NCBI RefSeq assembly: GCF_029168945.1
Contig: NC_083604.1
Span: 11,586,812 to 11,650,811 of the forward strand
From: Cannabis sativa
Taxonomy: Eukaryota > Streptophyta > Magnoliopsida > Rosales > Cannabaceae
Direction: 5' to 3'
DNA: 64,000 nt
The position numbers and the translations under genes are program-made. Shown in pieces: positions 44,181-56,753 of the stretch (positions are counted from its first letter, which is position 1; each line of letters opens with the position of its first letter). The notes under the pieces are model-generated. The model was not told the DNA's origin, did no database searches, and worked only from the letters and a program-made list of their open reading frames with translations.

Positions 44181-45185
44181 ATTTTGACTCTCAGGCTTTC
44201 AAACCCGCATAACAAAATTCCAGACTTCTCCTGATTTCCTCATACTTTCCTCTGCCGTTTTTCAGGCGAAGTACTACCGTTGTATGACGTCCTAAGATGT
44301 TAGAATAAAAAATGGCGACCATATTCTGAGTGTTCAAGATGCAAAAAGGCGTTATTTGAGCTAATGAAGAGCCAAATCTTGTTATTGTGGGGTAGTGGGT
44401 CATCTAAAAAGAACCTGCCCACAATTAAGAAAGATTGATGTTAAAGAAGAAAAGTGTACAGGTCCTGCCCAAGTGTCAGTTATGATTCAAGGGGACCTAA
44501 ATATCGGTCCTTCAACCGACTCAAGTTAGAATTTATGGACAATATTATAATTACTATTAGTCTTAAACATTGTACTCTAAATAGGGGAACATCAAAAGAT
44601 CTAAATGGATTGTATCTGTATGTTATTCAGTGGTCGTTCATCTAACAGGATAGACAGATTAGAAAAATAACAGTATGAGTTAAAATTGATGGTATTCCCA
44701 AGTGGAATATAGGATATGAGAAGTTAATGGAGGCATTAATCTAATTGATTCAAATAATTTTTTTTTTGTTTAGAAGTGATCTAGCGTTAGCAAAGGTGGG
44801 ACAATCCTACGATGAAAATTGAAAAGGCTCATCGCGAGATAAATAACCTATAGGTCATTCAAGAAAACTTGAGCTTACCCACCATAGTAAGATCGCAATA
44901 AGGGAAACATCCTATGATCTTATGAAGGGACTTCACCTAAAGAGTTGCGTGCTGGGAGTGTCATGCCCGCTCGCCCCTCCCAAGAGCAAAGAAAATGAAA
45001 AGCATTATTCTTCAGCCATGCTGGGAATTCACACAATGATGGAACAAGAGGAGTCCCTCTCACAAGCCATGTGCACCACACAAAGAGGATCCAAATCCCA
45101 CTCGCTAAATCCCAAGAAAGGATGGGCAGAAGGATGAAGGAGCAATAACGGAGATGCAAGACCTACGTCATAAATTGCTACCCCC
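44181..45185. other. Unassigned sequence, probably retroelement debris
   Basis: No domain recognised. The frame at 44922-45137 (plus) has no known motif. The neighbours on both sides are Tat-like, in opposite orientations, so a rearrangement junction probably lies here. Confidence 0.4.
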
Positions 45186-45383
45186 TTGAAGGGAAACTTG
45201 ATTAATGATGAGTTTGATGAAGAATCCCTTTTCTCAAGGGAGGATCAAGTTGAACAACTTCCACCAAATTTCAAGGAGCCATGTATGACACCATATGATT
45301 GTCCAATTGATCCGTTGAACCATCTTAGAACCTTTAATGAACTAATGAAGATGAAAAAAGTGTCATGCAAGGGAAGGTGTCAA
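45186..45383 (+). pseudogene. Tat-like gag fragment
   Basis: One frame contains EQLPPNFKEPCMTPYD followed by PIDPLNHLRTFNELMKMKKVS. It aligns with LPKNFKMPEMAAYAG...PGDHLSRFN of Tat-1 gag, so this is the gag core of another Tat-like element on the plus strand. It is cut at 45383 by the Copia-3 5' LTR; the rest of the gag would lie beyond the window. Confidence 0.7.
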
Positions 45384-47274
45384 TGTTGGGTTTTATGCCC
45401 CAAATAAAACTCATTTCAATATAATCAGATTTACTTATTAATATAGATCAGAAATAATATTTAATGTTGCATGGTTCACATGATTTATTTCATGATTATA
45501 TGTACATAATGTATGAATTCATCTGAAACCCTTTTCACATACTTGATCCTGTTTATTGTGCTGTCAACACATTGGAAAGTAAACATGACTATGTGAATAA
45601 AGTTTCCTAGATTTATCAGACACAGGGTTTTACTGATATGATAATCTACAACAAGAGTTTACTTGCATTTGGAGAAATGCTATGTTCTTTCCAGAGCATT
45701 GGTTAAAGTAAAGCTCAGGTTGGATGCATGGAGTATGCATCGGAAGGTACCGATATTGAACTTCGACTTAGATTTATTAAACTTACCGTAATATCTATTC
45801 AAGTCAATATCGCCTAGTTGATCCTAGATCAAATGATCTTAATCCTGTTATGATTAGGCTCGATCTCAAGAGGCTATTCGTGTTCTTTGATTTGTTAGTT
45901 AAGTCTACTTTTAGGTCAGGGTGATACGTACATTTTGGGAACACGGTAGTGCAATTGAGTGGGAGCGCTATCATAAAAATGGAATCTATAGCTTCTATCT
46001 GGCGAATAGTAAGTAAAGGATGATCTCCTTCGAGCTTGACCAAACGAAAATAAATGGTGGAGATCTCATTTTACATAAGCTGAAATATCATTTATACGGG
46101 GTTAAGTGTTTTAAGGATTAAATACATTGTAGGGTGTAACGGTAATCTAATCCCTTTACAGTGTAGATCATTCATATAGAGGATCATTGATCAAATTAGG
46201 ATTATAACAATGGATAACTAATGATGTGTCTATATGGTGGAACATATAGAGCATTCTATATACTGAGAGTGCAATTCTAAGTTCTATGCGTGGGTTCAAC
46301 AAAGAATTAATAAGTCAGTGAATTTAGGTTATAAATTCTTGATCTGCTTATTGGAAGCTCGGTTATATAGAGCCATGGTCCCCCCACTAGTTGAGATAAT
46401 ATTGCTTGTAAGACTCATATAATTGGTTTTGATTAATCAATTATAATTCTCAAATTAGACCATGTCTATTTGTGAATTTTTCACTAAGTAAGGGCAAAAT
46501 TGTAAAGAAAAAGTTTTAAGGGCATATTTATTAATTATGATACTTTGTATGGTTCAATAAATAAATATGATAAATGACAATATTATTTAATAATTATTTA
46601 TAGTTATTAAATAGTTAGAATTGGCATTTAAATGGTTGAATTAGAAAATTGGCGTTTTTGAGAAAATCAGATGCAGAAAAGATAAAACTGTAAAATTGCA
46701 AAAAGTGAGGCCCAAATCCACATTGCATGGCCGGCCACTTTTGTAGGGTTTTCCCTCTGATATTTTCATTATTTTAATGCCAAATAATTCAAACCTAACC
46801 CTAGTGGAATGCTATAAATAGATAGTGAAGGCTTGAGGAAAATTACACTTTTCTTCTGACTTTTCATTCAGAAAAAACTGAGCCTCTCTCTCCCTATCTT
46901 TGGCCGACCACTCCCTCTCTCTCTTCTTCCTAAAGATTTCGAAATTCTTAGTGTTAGATTAGTGCCCACACACAGTAAGTGATACCTCAATCATAGTGAG
47001 GAAGATCGTGAAGAAAGACTTTCAGCAAGAAGGAGTTTCAGCACTAAAGAATCAGAGAAAGAGATCCAGGTTCAGATATTGATAATGCTCTGCTACAGAA
47101 AGGAATCAAGGGCTAGATATCTGAACGGAAGGAGTCATTATATTCCGCTGCACCCAATGTAAGGTTTACTAAACTTTATATGTGTTTATTTCATCATTTT
47201 AGAAAGTTCATATTTAGGGTTTTAATCAACATATTTGTGAGTAGATCTAAGATCCTGGTAAAATAATATCAACA
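45384..47274 (+). repeat. Copia-3 5' LTR, 1891 bp
   Basis: It begins TGTTGGGTTTTATGCCCC and ends ATATCAACA. A TATA box GCTATAAATAG is at about 46811-46821. The primer site lies directly after it. Confidence 0.92.
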
Positions 47275-47276
47275 AC

Positions 47277-47290
47277 TGGCCTCAGAGCCA
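47277..47290 (+). other. Copia-3 primer binding site (tRNA-Met type, two mismatches)
   Basis: TGGCCTCAGAGCCA matches the complement of the initiator tRNA-Met 3' end except for two adjacent bases. Confidence 0.75.
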
Positions 47291-50200
47291 TGGTAATTGA
47301 TTTGCTTGCAAAAAATTTGGACTTTAAAACGATTAGTTGATGTTTTGGATGGTATCATGTTGTATTGAGTGTTATTTGATGATTGATTGATGTTTGTGAA
47401 TTTTCGTGAAAAATAATTGAATATCTGTTTCTGGAATTATTTTTATTGGATAGTATGGAAAAAATTAAGCAAGTTACTTTTTTACAGAACTCAATTTTGA
47501 TTTAATTTGAATTAGTTATGATTTTTTGAAGTTTCGAAAAAATCGGGGTTGAGCAGCAGGGCTCCTGCGCGCGCGGAAATCATGCAGATTTCCCCTGCAC
47601 CGAGAAACCACGCCCAAACAACCCTTGTGCGCGCGCGGACGAGTATGCACAGCATACCGTCCGCACAGCTCGCAATTTTTTCGTTTTTCTTCGTTTTTTC
47701 ATGCTATTTCATGGATTTAACTTCCGATTTTTTGTGTAGTTCTGTATTTATACATTTACTATTCCTAATTCAATTCTAATTATCATAATTAATTTAATTA
47801 ATATTTTTTAAATTTAATTCATGATATTAGTGTAATTTGAATTTGAAAAATAGTAAATATCTATCTTTTTTGCTTAATTATCTATCTTATTTTTAAATTT
47901 GATTATATCTTATCTTATTTTTAAATTTAAGGTCAGATATTAAATTTTTTAAATTATATATTTTTTAAAATAATTTGACCTTATTTAAATTTAAAATAAG
48001 ATAACTATAATCATGTAATTTTAAATAGATGTAAGATATTTTTGCTAACTTTTAAATTTTGTTATTTTATTTATTTAAATTACATTTAAAATCTAAAAAA
48101 GACATTTATTTATCTTTTTTAATTTTTTATTTAATTTTTATTTATAAAATAACATTAAATATTTAAAACGAGTTAGCAAATTTTGAAATGATATTTAGGT
48201 TGGTTGAAACCTAATTTTTCAAAATTGTAGGTTTAATTTTAAATATTTTTTTAATTTCGAAATTTTTAAATTTTATTTTATTATTTTCGAAAATAATTTT
48301 TTTTATTTAATTAATTTTTCGAAATTATTTATTTAAAATTAAATAAATCCTACATCCAACTATCCAGCTAACCTTGTTGCAGGAGTATGTGTTTTAGCTT
48401 GTTTGTAAGTTTTTAAAACCTATTATTGCTTGATTGCAAATAGCCATGGTTAACTTGTTGACAGATCCAATGATCTGATTTTAACTCATGGCTCCCTTGG
48501 TCAAGTAAATAATTTGTAACAGGTATATTTACAAACTTCTTTCATCTGTGTATGACCTAGCAACATGATATGATCCATCCAAATTGTGTGCCTGTGTGAG
48601 CCTATGTGTTTAATTTCGTTATAGATGCATATAGATTGTTGTTGCTAAATAAAATATCATAGTTTTTGATAGATTTTATTTAGGCCCATTTAGTTTTTGG
48701 GCCTGTTCAATTTATAACAGTTGTTCATTTTAAGGTTAAATTCCTCTCTTTTGGGCCTTGTGTGAGAGTTGGGAGTCATAGTAGTGGGTACGACATACTG
48801 AACACAACACCCCTCACATGAACCACCCCAATTGTGAAGGTCCATTTGCCTGATTTGAATAACTGTACTAGGTTAATTAAACTAGTTTAACCTAATAAAA
48901 TTGATTAGCAACATAATTAATTTCATTATTTTGAAATTAATTTAAGAAAATCATAGTTTAAAGAATTTTATTCTAAGCTAAACTATATGTATTTTCTTGT
49001 ATTTAATTAAATATAGAATTATAACCATCTAGATTCTTTCTGAAGCTTAATTTAAATTTTTCATTAAATATTCCTATTTAAGTTGATATTTAGTTATCTC
49101 TAACTAATCAACTTAATTCTGAATATCTTTTGGATTTAAAATTTCAAAATTAAGTTGAGGAATTTTAGGTATTGGTTATTAAGATTCTTTAGATATTTTT
49201 TTTAAGTTGATATCTTTTCGAATATTAACTTAAAATGGAATATTTTCAAATTAAGTGGTTACAACTTAATTTTTGATATTTAATTAAATTTAAATTTGAA
49301 AATATTTAAGTTCTAGATTTTTTCTAATACAACTTAAATTAGATATTTTTTTTTTCAAATTTTGTGGAAAAGATACTTAGTCAAATAAGATATTTTCTAG
49401 ATAGTTATTTCTAGACTACTTATTATTTCTAATATTAAATAGGAAAATATTATACATTGTGAAATTAATTATTTAAATAATTAATTTTGGTACAATTTAT
49501 TTTAAGTATATTTTTTCTTAGTATTAAACTAGAGATTAATAATTAAGCCTTCTCTACACTTAATTATTTATTTCTTGAATTTAATACATTTAATTAAATT
49601 AAAAATTAAATATCTAAGTTGATTTTCATCATGATACTTAAATATTTCTTTTTCATGACATTTAATTAAATAGAAATTATTTTAAGTTGAAATTTATTTT
49701 TTCAACTTAAATTTAAATAATTTTCAAAATATATTTTTTTCTTATTTTATTAATCAAATTTTGAAATTGCATTTCTTAAATGCTGGAATTTCGAATTTTA
49801 TTTGAAAAATAGATTAAAGTTGTAAATTATTTATTTTAATTTTGGACCAACTTAAATCAATGATTTTTTCATTTAATGATTAATTAAAATAAATGAAGTA
49901 AAATATATTTTATTAGAAATTTAATTAATTAGTCAAAGGAAAATCTAGATAGGTGATATTTTTGCTTGAAGTATTTTTCTAGTGTATTTAATTAAATAGA
50001 AAATTAATATTTAAGTTGATTTTCATCATCATACTTAAATATTTGAAATTTTTCTTTTATACATTTAATTAAATAGGAAAATTATATTTTTTGTTGTAAA
50101 TTAATTTTATTAATTAATTTTGGACCAACATTAAATTAGAATAATTTTTCCAGGATTTATTTTAACATGCATTTTCGAAAATTGTATTCTTAAATACTTT

Positions 50201-51690
50201 AATTTTTCGAAATGCAATATATATTTATAGAAAATTAAATTTGAGTTGTAAATTAATTTTGTAACAACTTAAATTGAATATTTTTCTAAATATTTATTGG
50301 AAATTATTACTAAGATGGAAATAATTCATGTTATTTTCATACCCATCTAAGTAAAATTTATAAATATTAAATTAAAATTTATATTTAGAATTTTTCATTC
50401 TAAATTGAAAATTTTAATTAAATAAATATATATATTTAAAATAAATAGATTAAATAAAGAGAATCAAAGAAAATACAACTCTCTTTAAATAATGAGCTTT
50501 ATTATTAAGATATTCGATCTCCATTGTTGGTTTTACATCACGTTTGTTTTAGTGAGTAATCCTCCCTAGTGGAGGAACGTTCATTAGCAATTTCGCACCG
50601 TTTAATCTCGAAAGATAAGTAGTTTGTAAGTGTTTTATATGGTATGGATCACCCTAATGGTGGCGACCATATTTGACTTGCAAATTATGAAACAATGGTG
50701 GAAGCTCATAAGATAGAATTGCCTTGACTCTCGCCTAAACGGGACAATGCTGAATTCCAATCTTGATCGAATAAAAGGTTGCTAGAATGTTTAACATTTT
50801 AGATGAGCTGACAACTCTATTCAATGGATGGTAGCTTTGACTCTCGCCTAAACGGGACACTGATATCAGTTTGTTGAAAACCTTGGAAATTATTTAGGAT
50901 TGTATGTTTTAGTATTTTCACTTGTCATTCCTACTTGCTATATGTTTAATAATTTCTGAATTGTGTATGAATTTATATTGAACCATGTTATTTTCTGTTA
51001 TTAAGTTGTAGTTTAATTTCGAATCTTCATTGTTAGTCTAACTTGGTTTGTTTATCTAATGAGATAAATCCCTAGTGGATTTTCACCATTAGACATACAT
51101 AATAGTGTTAGATCTCGAAAGATAAATATTGTATATGCAACATCTAGCTGTTCATCAATTGATGACACCTTAGACTAGTATTTTTACAATATGAAACAAG
51201 AAGATTATATATAAATAAGATTACTTTGACTCTCGCTAATCAAAGCATCGTTGGATTCTTATTTATAAACGAAATTATCCTAATTTCTCTTAGCTTATTC
51301 ATTTCGAATTAGCTCAATAACATATCATTGGATGAATGGTCAATATATCATTTAATGTCATTATATTTTCTATTTAGAAATTAAATGACGCATATGATTA
51401 TAATCCCGAAATTCTATTCCCAATTGATATAAATCCTCAATCTTAGAAATCTCCTACTTGTATGGGCAAATCTGACTTAGAGTTAAATTAGTAGTGGTGG
51501 TCCAAGATAGAATTACTCATTATATTTTGGTATAAATTTAAGTCTTTGACTTTAATTTTAGATTCCAAACAGAAATTTTCTTATATTTCTAATTGCAGAA
51601 TACAATACAGTTACACTTTCTCAAGTGTTTAATATCCATCTTCTATTAATGGATTCAAACTGTATGGAATATGAGTTTGGTATTCTGTGA
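47291..51690 (+). other. Copia-3 long leader, essentially non-coding
   Basis: It is very AT-rich. The stretch 47545-47665 is GC-rich with CGCGCG clusters. Between about 50560 and 51300 a block of about 510 bp is duplicated: each copy has CCCTAGTGGA, then ATCTCGAAAGATAA, then TTTGACTCTCGC. No gag domain is recognised. Confidence 0.6.
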
Positions 51691-51699
51691 CCAGGATAC

Positions 51700-53261
51700 A
51701 CTTGCACTATTCTAAGAACTCTTTGATGTAACTAAACCTAAGTCATCAAAAGACACTACCACATTTTTTTTAATCTATGGCATTTGTATCTTGTTCATAG
51801 TGGTTTTGACAAGATCAATCTCTGCAAAGAGTTAATATGCCTATATCCACTAAAGTAGTTCATCTCATTCGCAGATGGATGTACATTCAGGGGTGGATAT
51901 GAGTTTTTCGTTGTATTCTTAAAACGATCACACTAGATTATACCTTATGCAAAGAAATTTGAAATGTTTAAAAAAAATTCTTAAATTTCTAGCAATGGAA
52001 AACTATTAAGGTAAGTGGTTAAAGATCTTGCGATCTGATAGGGGTGGAGAAATAGTTAGTTGATATGCAGTTCAAAGATCATTAAATTGATGTTTGAATT
52101 ATATCCAAACTTACCTCCCCAGAAATTTCGAGTTGCATATTGATGATTAGTTACTAGTCGTTGCCTAAATCCTTCTATGATAATACAATTTCAGAATGAT
52201 GTAATGGTTAGGTACTTAATGTAAATCATTACTAGATTCATGGATGACCTAATCAAAATCTTAAGAAAAGCTAGAACTGTTAACCATGGTTTGTTAGCTA
52301 TTCTAAGTGATTAGGGGTGGACCATCCCATTGTCAATAGATAAGAAAGTGTTTGTTCAAACAAATACTACTTTTCTAAGAAAATGACTAAGTCTGAAAAT
52401 AAAGTAGCAAATAAAGGAGATATTTTTCTTGATTCCAAAAGTGTTCTATCATCTTATATGACATATGATGATCCCACTGCCTCTGTTGTCTTGTCACAAC
52501 CAAAGAGGTTAATACCATTTAGTTTTCTTAGACATAATTCACGGTACCTTGTCGTAGTGGGAGAGTTTCTAGGAAATTACCTTCTTATGACTTGGAAGAC
52601 ACTAGTGATTAAAATCCATTGTGAGTTTAAACAAGTAATGGATTGTCAAGATAAGAAACTAAGAAGAAAAGCCAATAGAATTATGGTTTAATCCATTCAC
52701 ATGGAGTAACCTAAAGTTTTCTATTACAAGGACATAAAAGGAAATTTTCGTTTATAAGTCTATTCAATGGACTTAACAAAACTTCCTGTTCCTAGTATTA
52801 TAGGTTTGAGTTTATCTAAACCTATGGCTTGTGGTATACCTGGTAATTACTTACTCTAATGCAAGCAACTTACTTTAGTAAGATGCTGAAGCATTTTCTT
52901 TCTAATGGTAATCTATAGAAGCTTCACAACTTCTTAGGCATAGATTTTATTTATCTAAGGAAAAGTCTCAACTATTCCAGAAAAGATAAAGCCATGAAAG
53001 AATATCTTAAATCAACAGTGAGAGGTCTTAGATATGCTTTTGTATGCCTTAGACCAGACACCTGCTGTTGAGTGGGAGTAATGAGTAGGTATCAGATTAA
53101 TCCAGGAGAAGAACATTGGAAGACAATCAAGTAAATCTTAAGATAAAGAAGAGGAACTATATGTTAGTCTTTAAGGGTGTGTGTAATACTCTTAGACTAC
53201 ACCTCATCAGATTTCAAAATTTTCCTTTGTGCTAGAAAATCTTTCAGATAAGATGGTGATT
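51700..53261 (+). pseudogene. Copia-3 pol remnants: integrase and RT/RNase H
   Basis: Near 51776, CATTTGTATCTTGTTCATAG encodes HLYLVHS of the GAG-pre-integrase type. Near 52027, GATCTTGCGATCTGATAGGGG corresponds to the integrase LRSDRGGE region. From about 52985 the end of RT is readable: LRYAFVCLRPDT and NPGEEHW-type motifs, then the RNase H start YTSSDF at about 53200. The RT core is missing or unrecognisable and many stops occur, so this is a deletion derivative. The sequence is cut at 53261 by the Athila element. Confidence 0.75.
53257..53261. repeat. Athila target-site duplication TGATT (right copy 63913-63917)
   Basis: Identical five bases abut both LTR ends; removing the element and one copy rejoins Copia-3 sequence. 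Confidence 0.93.
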
Positions 53262-54836
53262 TGTTAAATGCCAAAATATTACATATTTTATAGTATAAAA
53301 ATACAAAATAAAATTAATTCTTTATAATATTTTCAAGAAATTAATGCAATATATTATTATATTGAAAATATTTTATTTAAGATTAATTTTATCTTTGTTT
53401 ATAAATAATAATAGTATTTATGGCATAATAGAGAAAAAGAAATAAAAAATTAAAAAATGCATTGTTTTTATTTAAAGAAATACAAATTAATTAGATTTTT
53501 AAATAAATATTTTCATTAAAATTATTGTGATATATTTTATGTTGAAAATATTTTGTTTGGATTTAATTTTGTTTGTGTTTGAAGAAGAAAATAGCATTTA
53601 TGAAAATGAAAAGAAAGAAATAAAAATGGTGAAAATATGGCCCAAAGAAGAAAAAAAATGGCATTTTGGAAACCCAACATTTGAGCCAAAAAGCCCAAAG
53701 AATCGGCCCAAATTCCTCACCAGCAGACAGCCCTGCCACGTGGCGGTCTCCCATTCGCGCGCAGAAGCCCAGCAGGAGCCTGACCCCAGCCGCCTCTCTC
53801 TGCTCCCACGCGCGCGTGACGCGCACGGCTTCTCCTTAGCCGTGCGTGCGCGCCACTTCCCAGGCGCGCGAGTGGTTCTCCTCTGGTCCGATTCCCTTCA
53901 GCCCAAAGTAGCTTCAGCCACTTTCCACGTGGCATTCTCTCGTCTCTCCACGTGTCCACATGCATCCAATCCGACAGTGACACGTGGCACTCCGAATTAA
54001 GTTATTTTTATTACATTTTTACCCACTTGCAATTTTTAATAAGTTTAATTGCACATTAGTCCTTCTACCCTTCTATAAATAGAAGCTTAGGTTTTTAGAA
54101 TTCAGTTACAGTTTCAGTTTCAGACAGAAAAATCCAGAGAAAACGCTCAGAGCGCTCAGTGTTAGTTTACCGCTTTCTTAGTTAATTTTCTTATGGGTTT
54201 CTAAGTTCCCTTATTATTAAGGAGGACGATGAAACCTAGTGTATTTAATTAAGTATTTATTTTTATTTTGATTCTCAGTACAATATATGCTTATGATTTT
54301 CGCTTCTTAAAATAATTTCTTTCATCTTTAATATCAAGTATTTTTGATAGTTAGAAATTATTTATGCTTGGTTCCATATTTTATTAAAAAATATATTCTT
54401 TGATTTTTTGTATTTACATTAAATTGTTTCACATTTAATGCTTAGAAGTTATAATTTTAAAGCGAAGGAAAATCTATTTTTTATTAGAAAATAATTGGTT
54501 TGATTACTGATTAAATTATGAGAATCAATATAAACATAAATATTTTTATATACATTAAGTGGATTCTGAACCCTTAATAATATCCTAAAATATTTCTGAA
54601 AATATCTGTTACTGTCATTTTTATCATTTAAACACTTTATTTTATTTTGTTACCAAAAACCTCACCATTTTCGGAACTAGGTTAGAGTTTTATTAGCTTA
54701 GATTAAATAAGTATCTTCTTCGATTTCACGCAATTCCCATGGGTTCGACCTCGTTCTTCACAATCTCCATACTACAATAAAGATTCGTGCGCTTGCGAGT
54801 TGATAAATGTAAAATGTACCATTTTGGTATACAACA
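53262..54836 (+). repeat. Athila 5' LTR, 1575 bp
   Basis: It begins TGTTAAATGCC and ends GGTATACAACA. A GC-rich island (53700-53995) with several CACGTGG/CGCGCG motifs precedes the TATA box TCTATAAATAG at about 54072-54082. Open frames in the island are repeated in the other LTR and are not genes. Confidence 0.93.
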
Positions 54837-54842
54837 AGTTTT

Positions 54843-54860
54843 TGGCGCCGTTGCCGGGGA
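54843..54860 (+). other. Athila primer binding site, tRNA-Asp
   Basis: TGGCGCCGTTGCCGGGGA begins six bases after the 5' LTR. It is an exact complement of the 3' end of plant tRNA-Asp over the first 17 bases, the primer of Athila-type elements. Confidence 0.92.
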
Positions 54861-55403
54861 ACTGCAAGAAGAAAAACTACTTTAATTCAGGTTGGTATAA
54901 TTCTTCTACTAGTTATTATATTATATATATTATATATTACGTTTCTTAATAGTGAAGTATGATTTATATATATAATTATATATTATTATTATTATTAATA
55001 TTAGTATTATTATTATTATTATTATATATTACAGTAAGTAACGTAAGTTACTTACTGTTAATTATTTTTATATATATAAATTTATATTATATTATTATTA
55101 TATATACATTACTTAACTATTAAGAAAAGCATATTATTAATATAATTATATATTATAAATTATAATTAATATTAATATTTATATTTCTGTCAAATATATA
55201 TCTATATTATTTATTTCCCGCTATATTTTAAATTCAGTCTTTATTTCTGCACATATGTTAATATTTGTATTTATATTTCTGTCAAATATACATATTATTT
55301 ATTTCCCGCTATATTTTAAATTCAGTCTTTATTTACGCAATTATATGGTAGGCACCGCCTCCTAATTTTTTCATGTTATTTTAATTTTTGTGATACTTAG
55401 TGT
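54861..55403 (+). other. Athila leader
   Basis: AT-rich, with (TTA)n near 54980-55025 and a duplicated segment containing TATTTATTTCCCGCTATATTTTAAATTC (near 55207 and 55296). No coding content. Confidence 0.6.
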
Positions 55404-56753
55404 ATGATTCGCTGGGAACGAAATTCTAAAAATCGTTTGGTAAAAAGAAAATTATTGTGGGTCGAAATTAAAAGTGAAAATTCTGACATCATGGAACCAA
55501 ATCAAGTAAATGTGGAAGAAAAAACTCTTATTGATCATTTTTCTCCAATTTCTGCTAATCCACCATCATGCATTATTTTTCCTGAAACAAATGCTACACA
55601 TTTTGAGCTGAAACCTTCCATAATTCAACTTTTGCCATCTTTTTATGGGTTAGGTAAAGAGGATCCATACATGCATGTAAAAGATTTTTTAGAAATTTGC
55701 TCTACTTTTAGATTTCAAAATTTTTCTGATGAATCTGTTAGGCTTAGACTTTTTCCATTCTCATTAAAAGATAAGTCTAAAGCCTGGTTAAATTCACTCC
55801 CAGCCCGATCCATTTCTACTTGGGATGAATTAGTTAATAAATTTTTGTCCAAATTTTTTCCCATGTCTAAAACGGATAATATTAGGAGAGAAATCTCCGA
55901 ATTTTATCAGAAAGATCACGAAGAATTTTATGAATGTTGGGAAAGATTTAAAGATTTATTGCTAAAATGTCCACACCATGGTTTTGAAAAATGGAGATTG
56001 GTAAAATACTTTTATGATGGATTATCTCCCTCAAACCGACAAATGGTACAATCAATGCACACTGGAAAATTTTTGCAATTTAGAGGGGATGAGGCTTGGG
56101 AGTCTCTTGAGAATCTTTCTGTAAATTCTCAACAGTGGAATTGCCAAGATCCTAGATCGAAAGCTTCCAACACACCTAAGAGAGGTGGAATTTACGATGT
56201 CAAAGATGACGTAGATATTAAAACATCATTAGCAAATCTAACTAGGAGAGTTGAAGCTATGTCATTAAGTCAATCCATGAATACTCCTATACATAGGAAT
56301 GAAATTTGTTCCTTATGCTATAGTACAAGTCATAGTGCCCAGTCATGTCCATCATTGCCTATATACCAAGAGGCATTTTCTGAAGAAGTAAACGCTCTTC
56401 AAACTTATGGGAAATCATCTGATAGCCCATTTTCTCAATCCTACAATCCAAATTGGAGAAATCATCCAAATTTTTCATGGAGACAGAACCAGCCTCCAAT
56501 GAATCAAGGGCACCAGTACAACACGCCCAATCAGAGTCAAGCCCAACCTAATATGCCATATCCTCAACAACAAAGAAAACCATCTTTAGAGGATACACTA
56601 CAACAGTTTATGCAAACCACCCAACAAGCTTTACACACAAATTCTCAATCCCTGTTAAAGCTTGAAACACAAATGGGTCAGCTTGCTACTGCTGTAGCTG
56701 AAAGGGAAAAGGGAAAACTTCCCAGTCAACCCATTCCAAATCTAAAGAGTTAG
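55404..56753 (+). CDS. Athila gag
   Basis: 449 codons from the ATG at 55404 (a second ATG at MEPNQVN is an alternative start) to a TAG at 56751-56753. The gag core is clear: LKPSIIQLLPSFYGL, EDPYMHVKDFLEICSTF, LRLFPFSLKDKSKAWL, WERFKDLLLKCPHHGF. A zinc knuckle CSLCYSTSHSAQSC (C-x2-C-x4-H-x4-C) is at about residue 308. The tail is Gln/Asn/Pro-rich. Gag builds the particle and packages genomic RNA. Pol continues in the same frame after the stop, so the TAG is either a mutation or a read-through site. Confidence 0.9.
   Translation: MIRWERNSKNRLVKRKLLWVEIKSENSDIMEPNQVNVEEKTLIDHFSPISANPPSCIIFPETNATHFELKPSIIQLLPSFYGLGKEDPYMHVKDFLEICSTFRFQNFSDESVRLRLFPFSLKDKSKAWLNSLPARSISTWDELVNKFLSKFFPMSKTDNIRREISEFYQKDHEEFYECWERFKDLLLKCPHHGFEKWRLVKYFYDGLSPSNRQMVQSMHTGKFLQFRGDEAWESLENLSVNSQQWNCQDPRSKASNTPKRGGIYDVKDDVDIKTSLANLTRRVEAMSLSQSMNTPIHRNEICSLCYSTSHSAQSCPSLPIYQEAFSEEVNALQTYGKSSDSPFSQSYNPNWRNHPNFSWRQNQPPMNQGHQYNTPNQSQAQPNMPYPQQQRKPSLEDTLQQFMQTTQQALHTNSQSLLKLETQMGQLATAVAEREKGKLPSQPIPNLKS

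Noticed and set aside
53527..54000. 157-codon frame in the Athila 5' LTR (and its copy in the 3' LTR)
   Set aside because: It lies in the LTR upstream of the TATA box, has a low-complexity sequence from a GC-rich island and is duplicated only because the LTR is.
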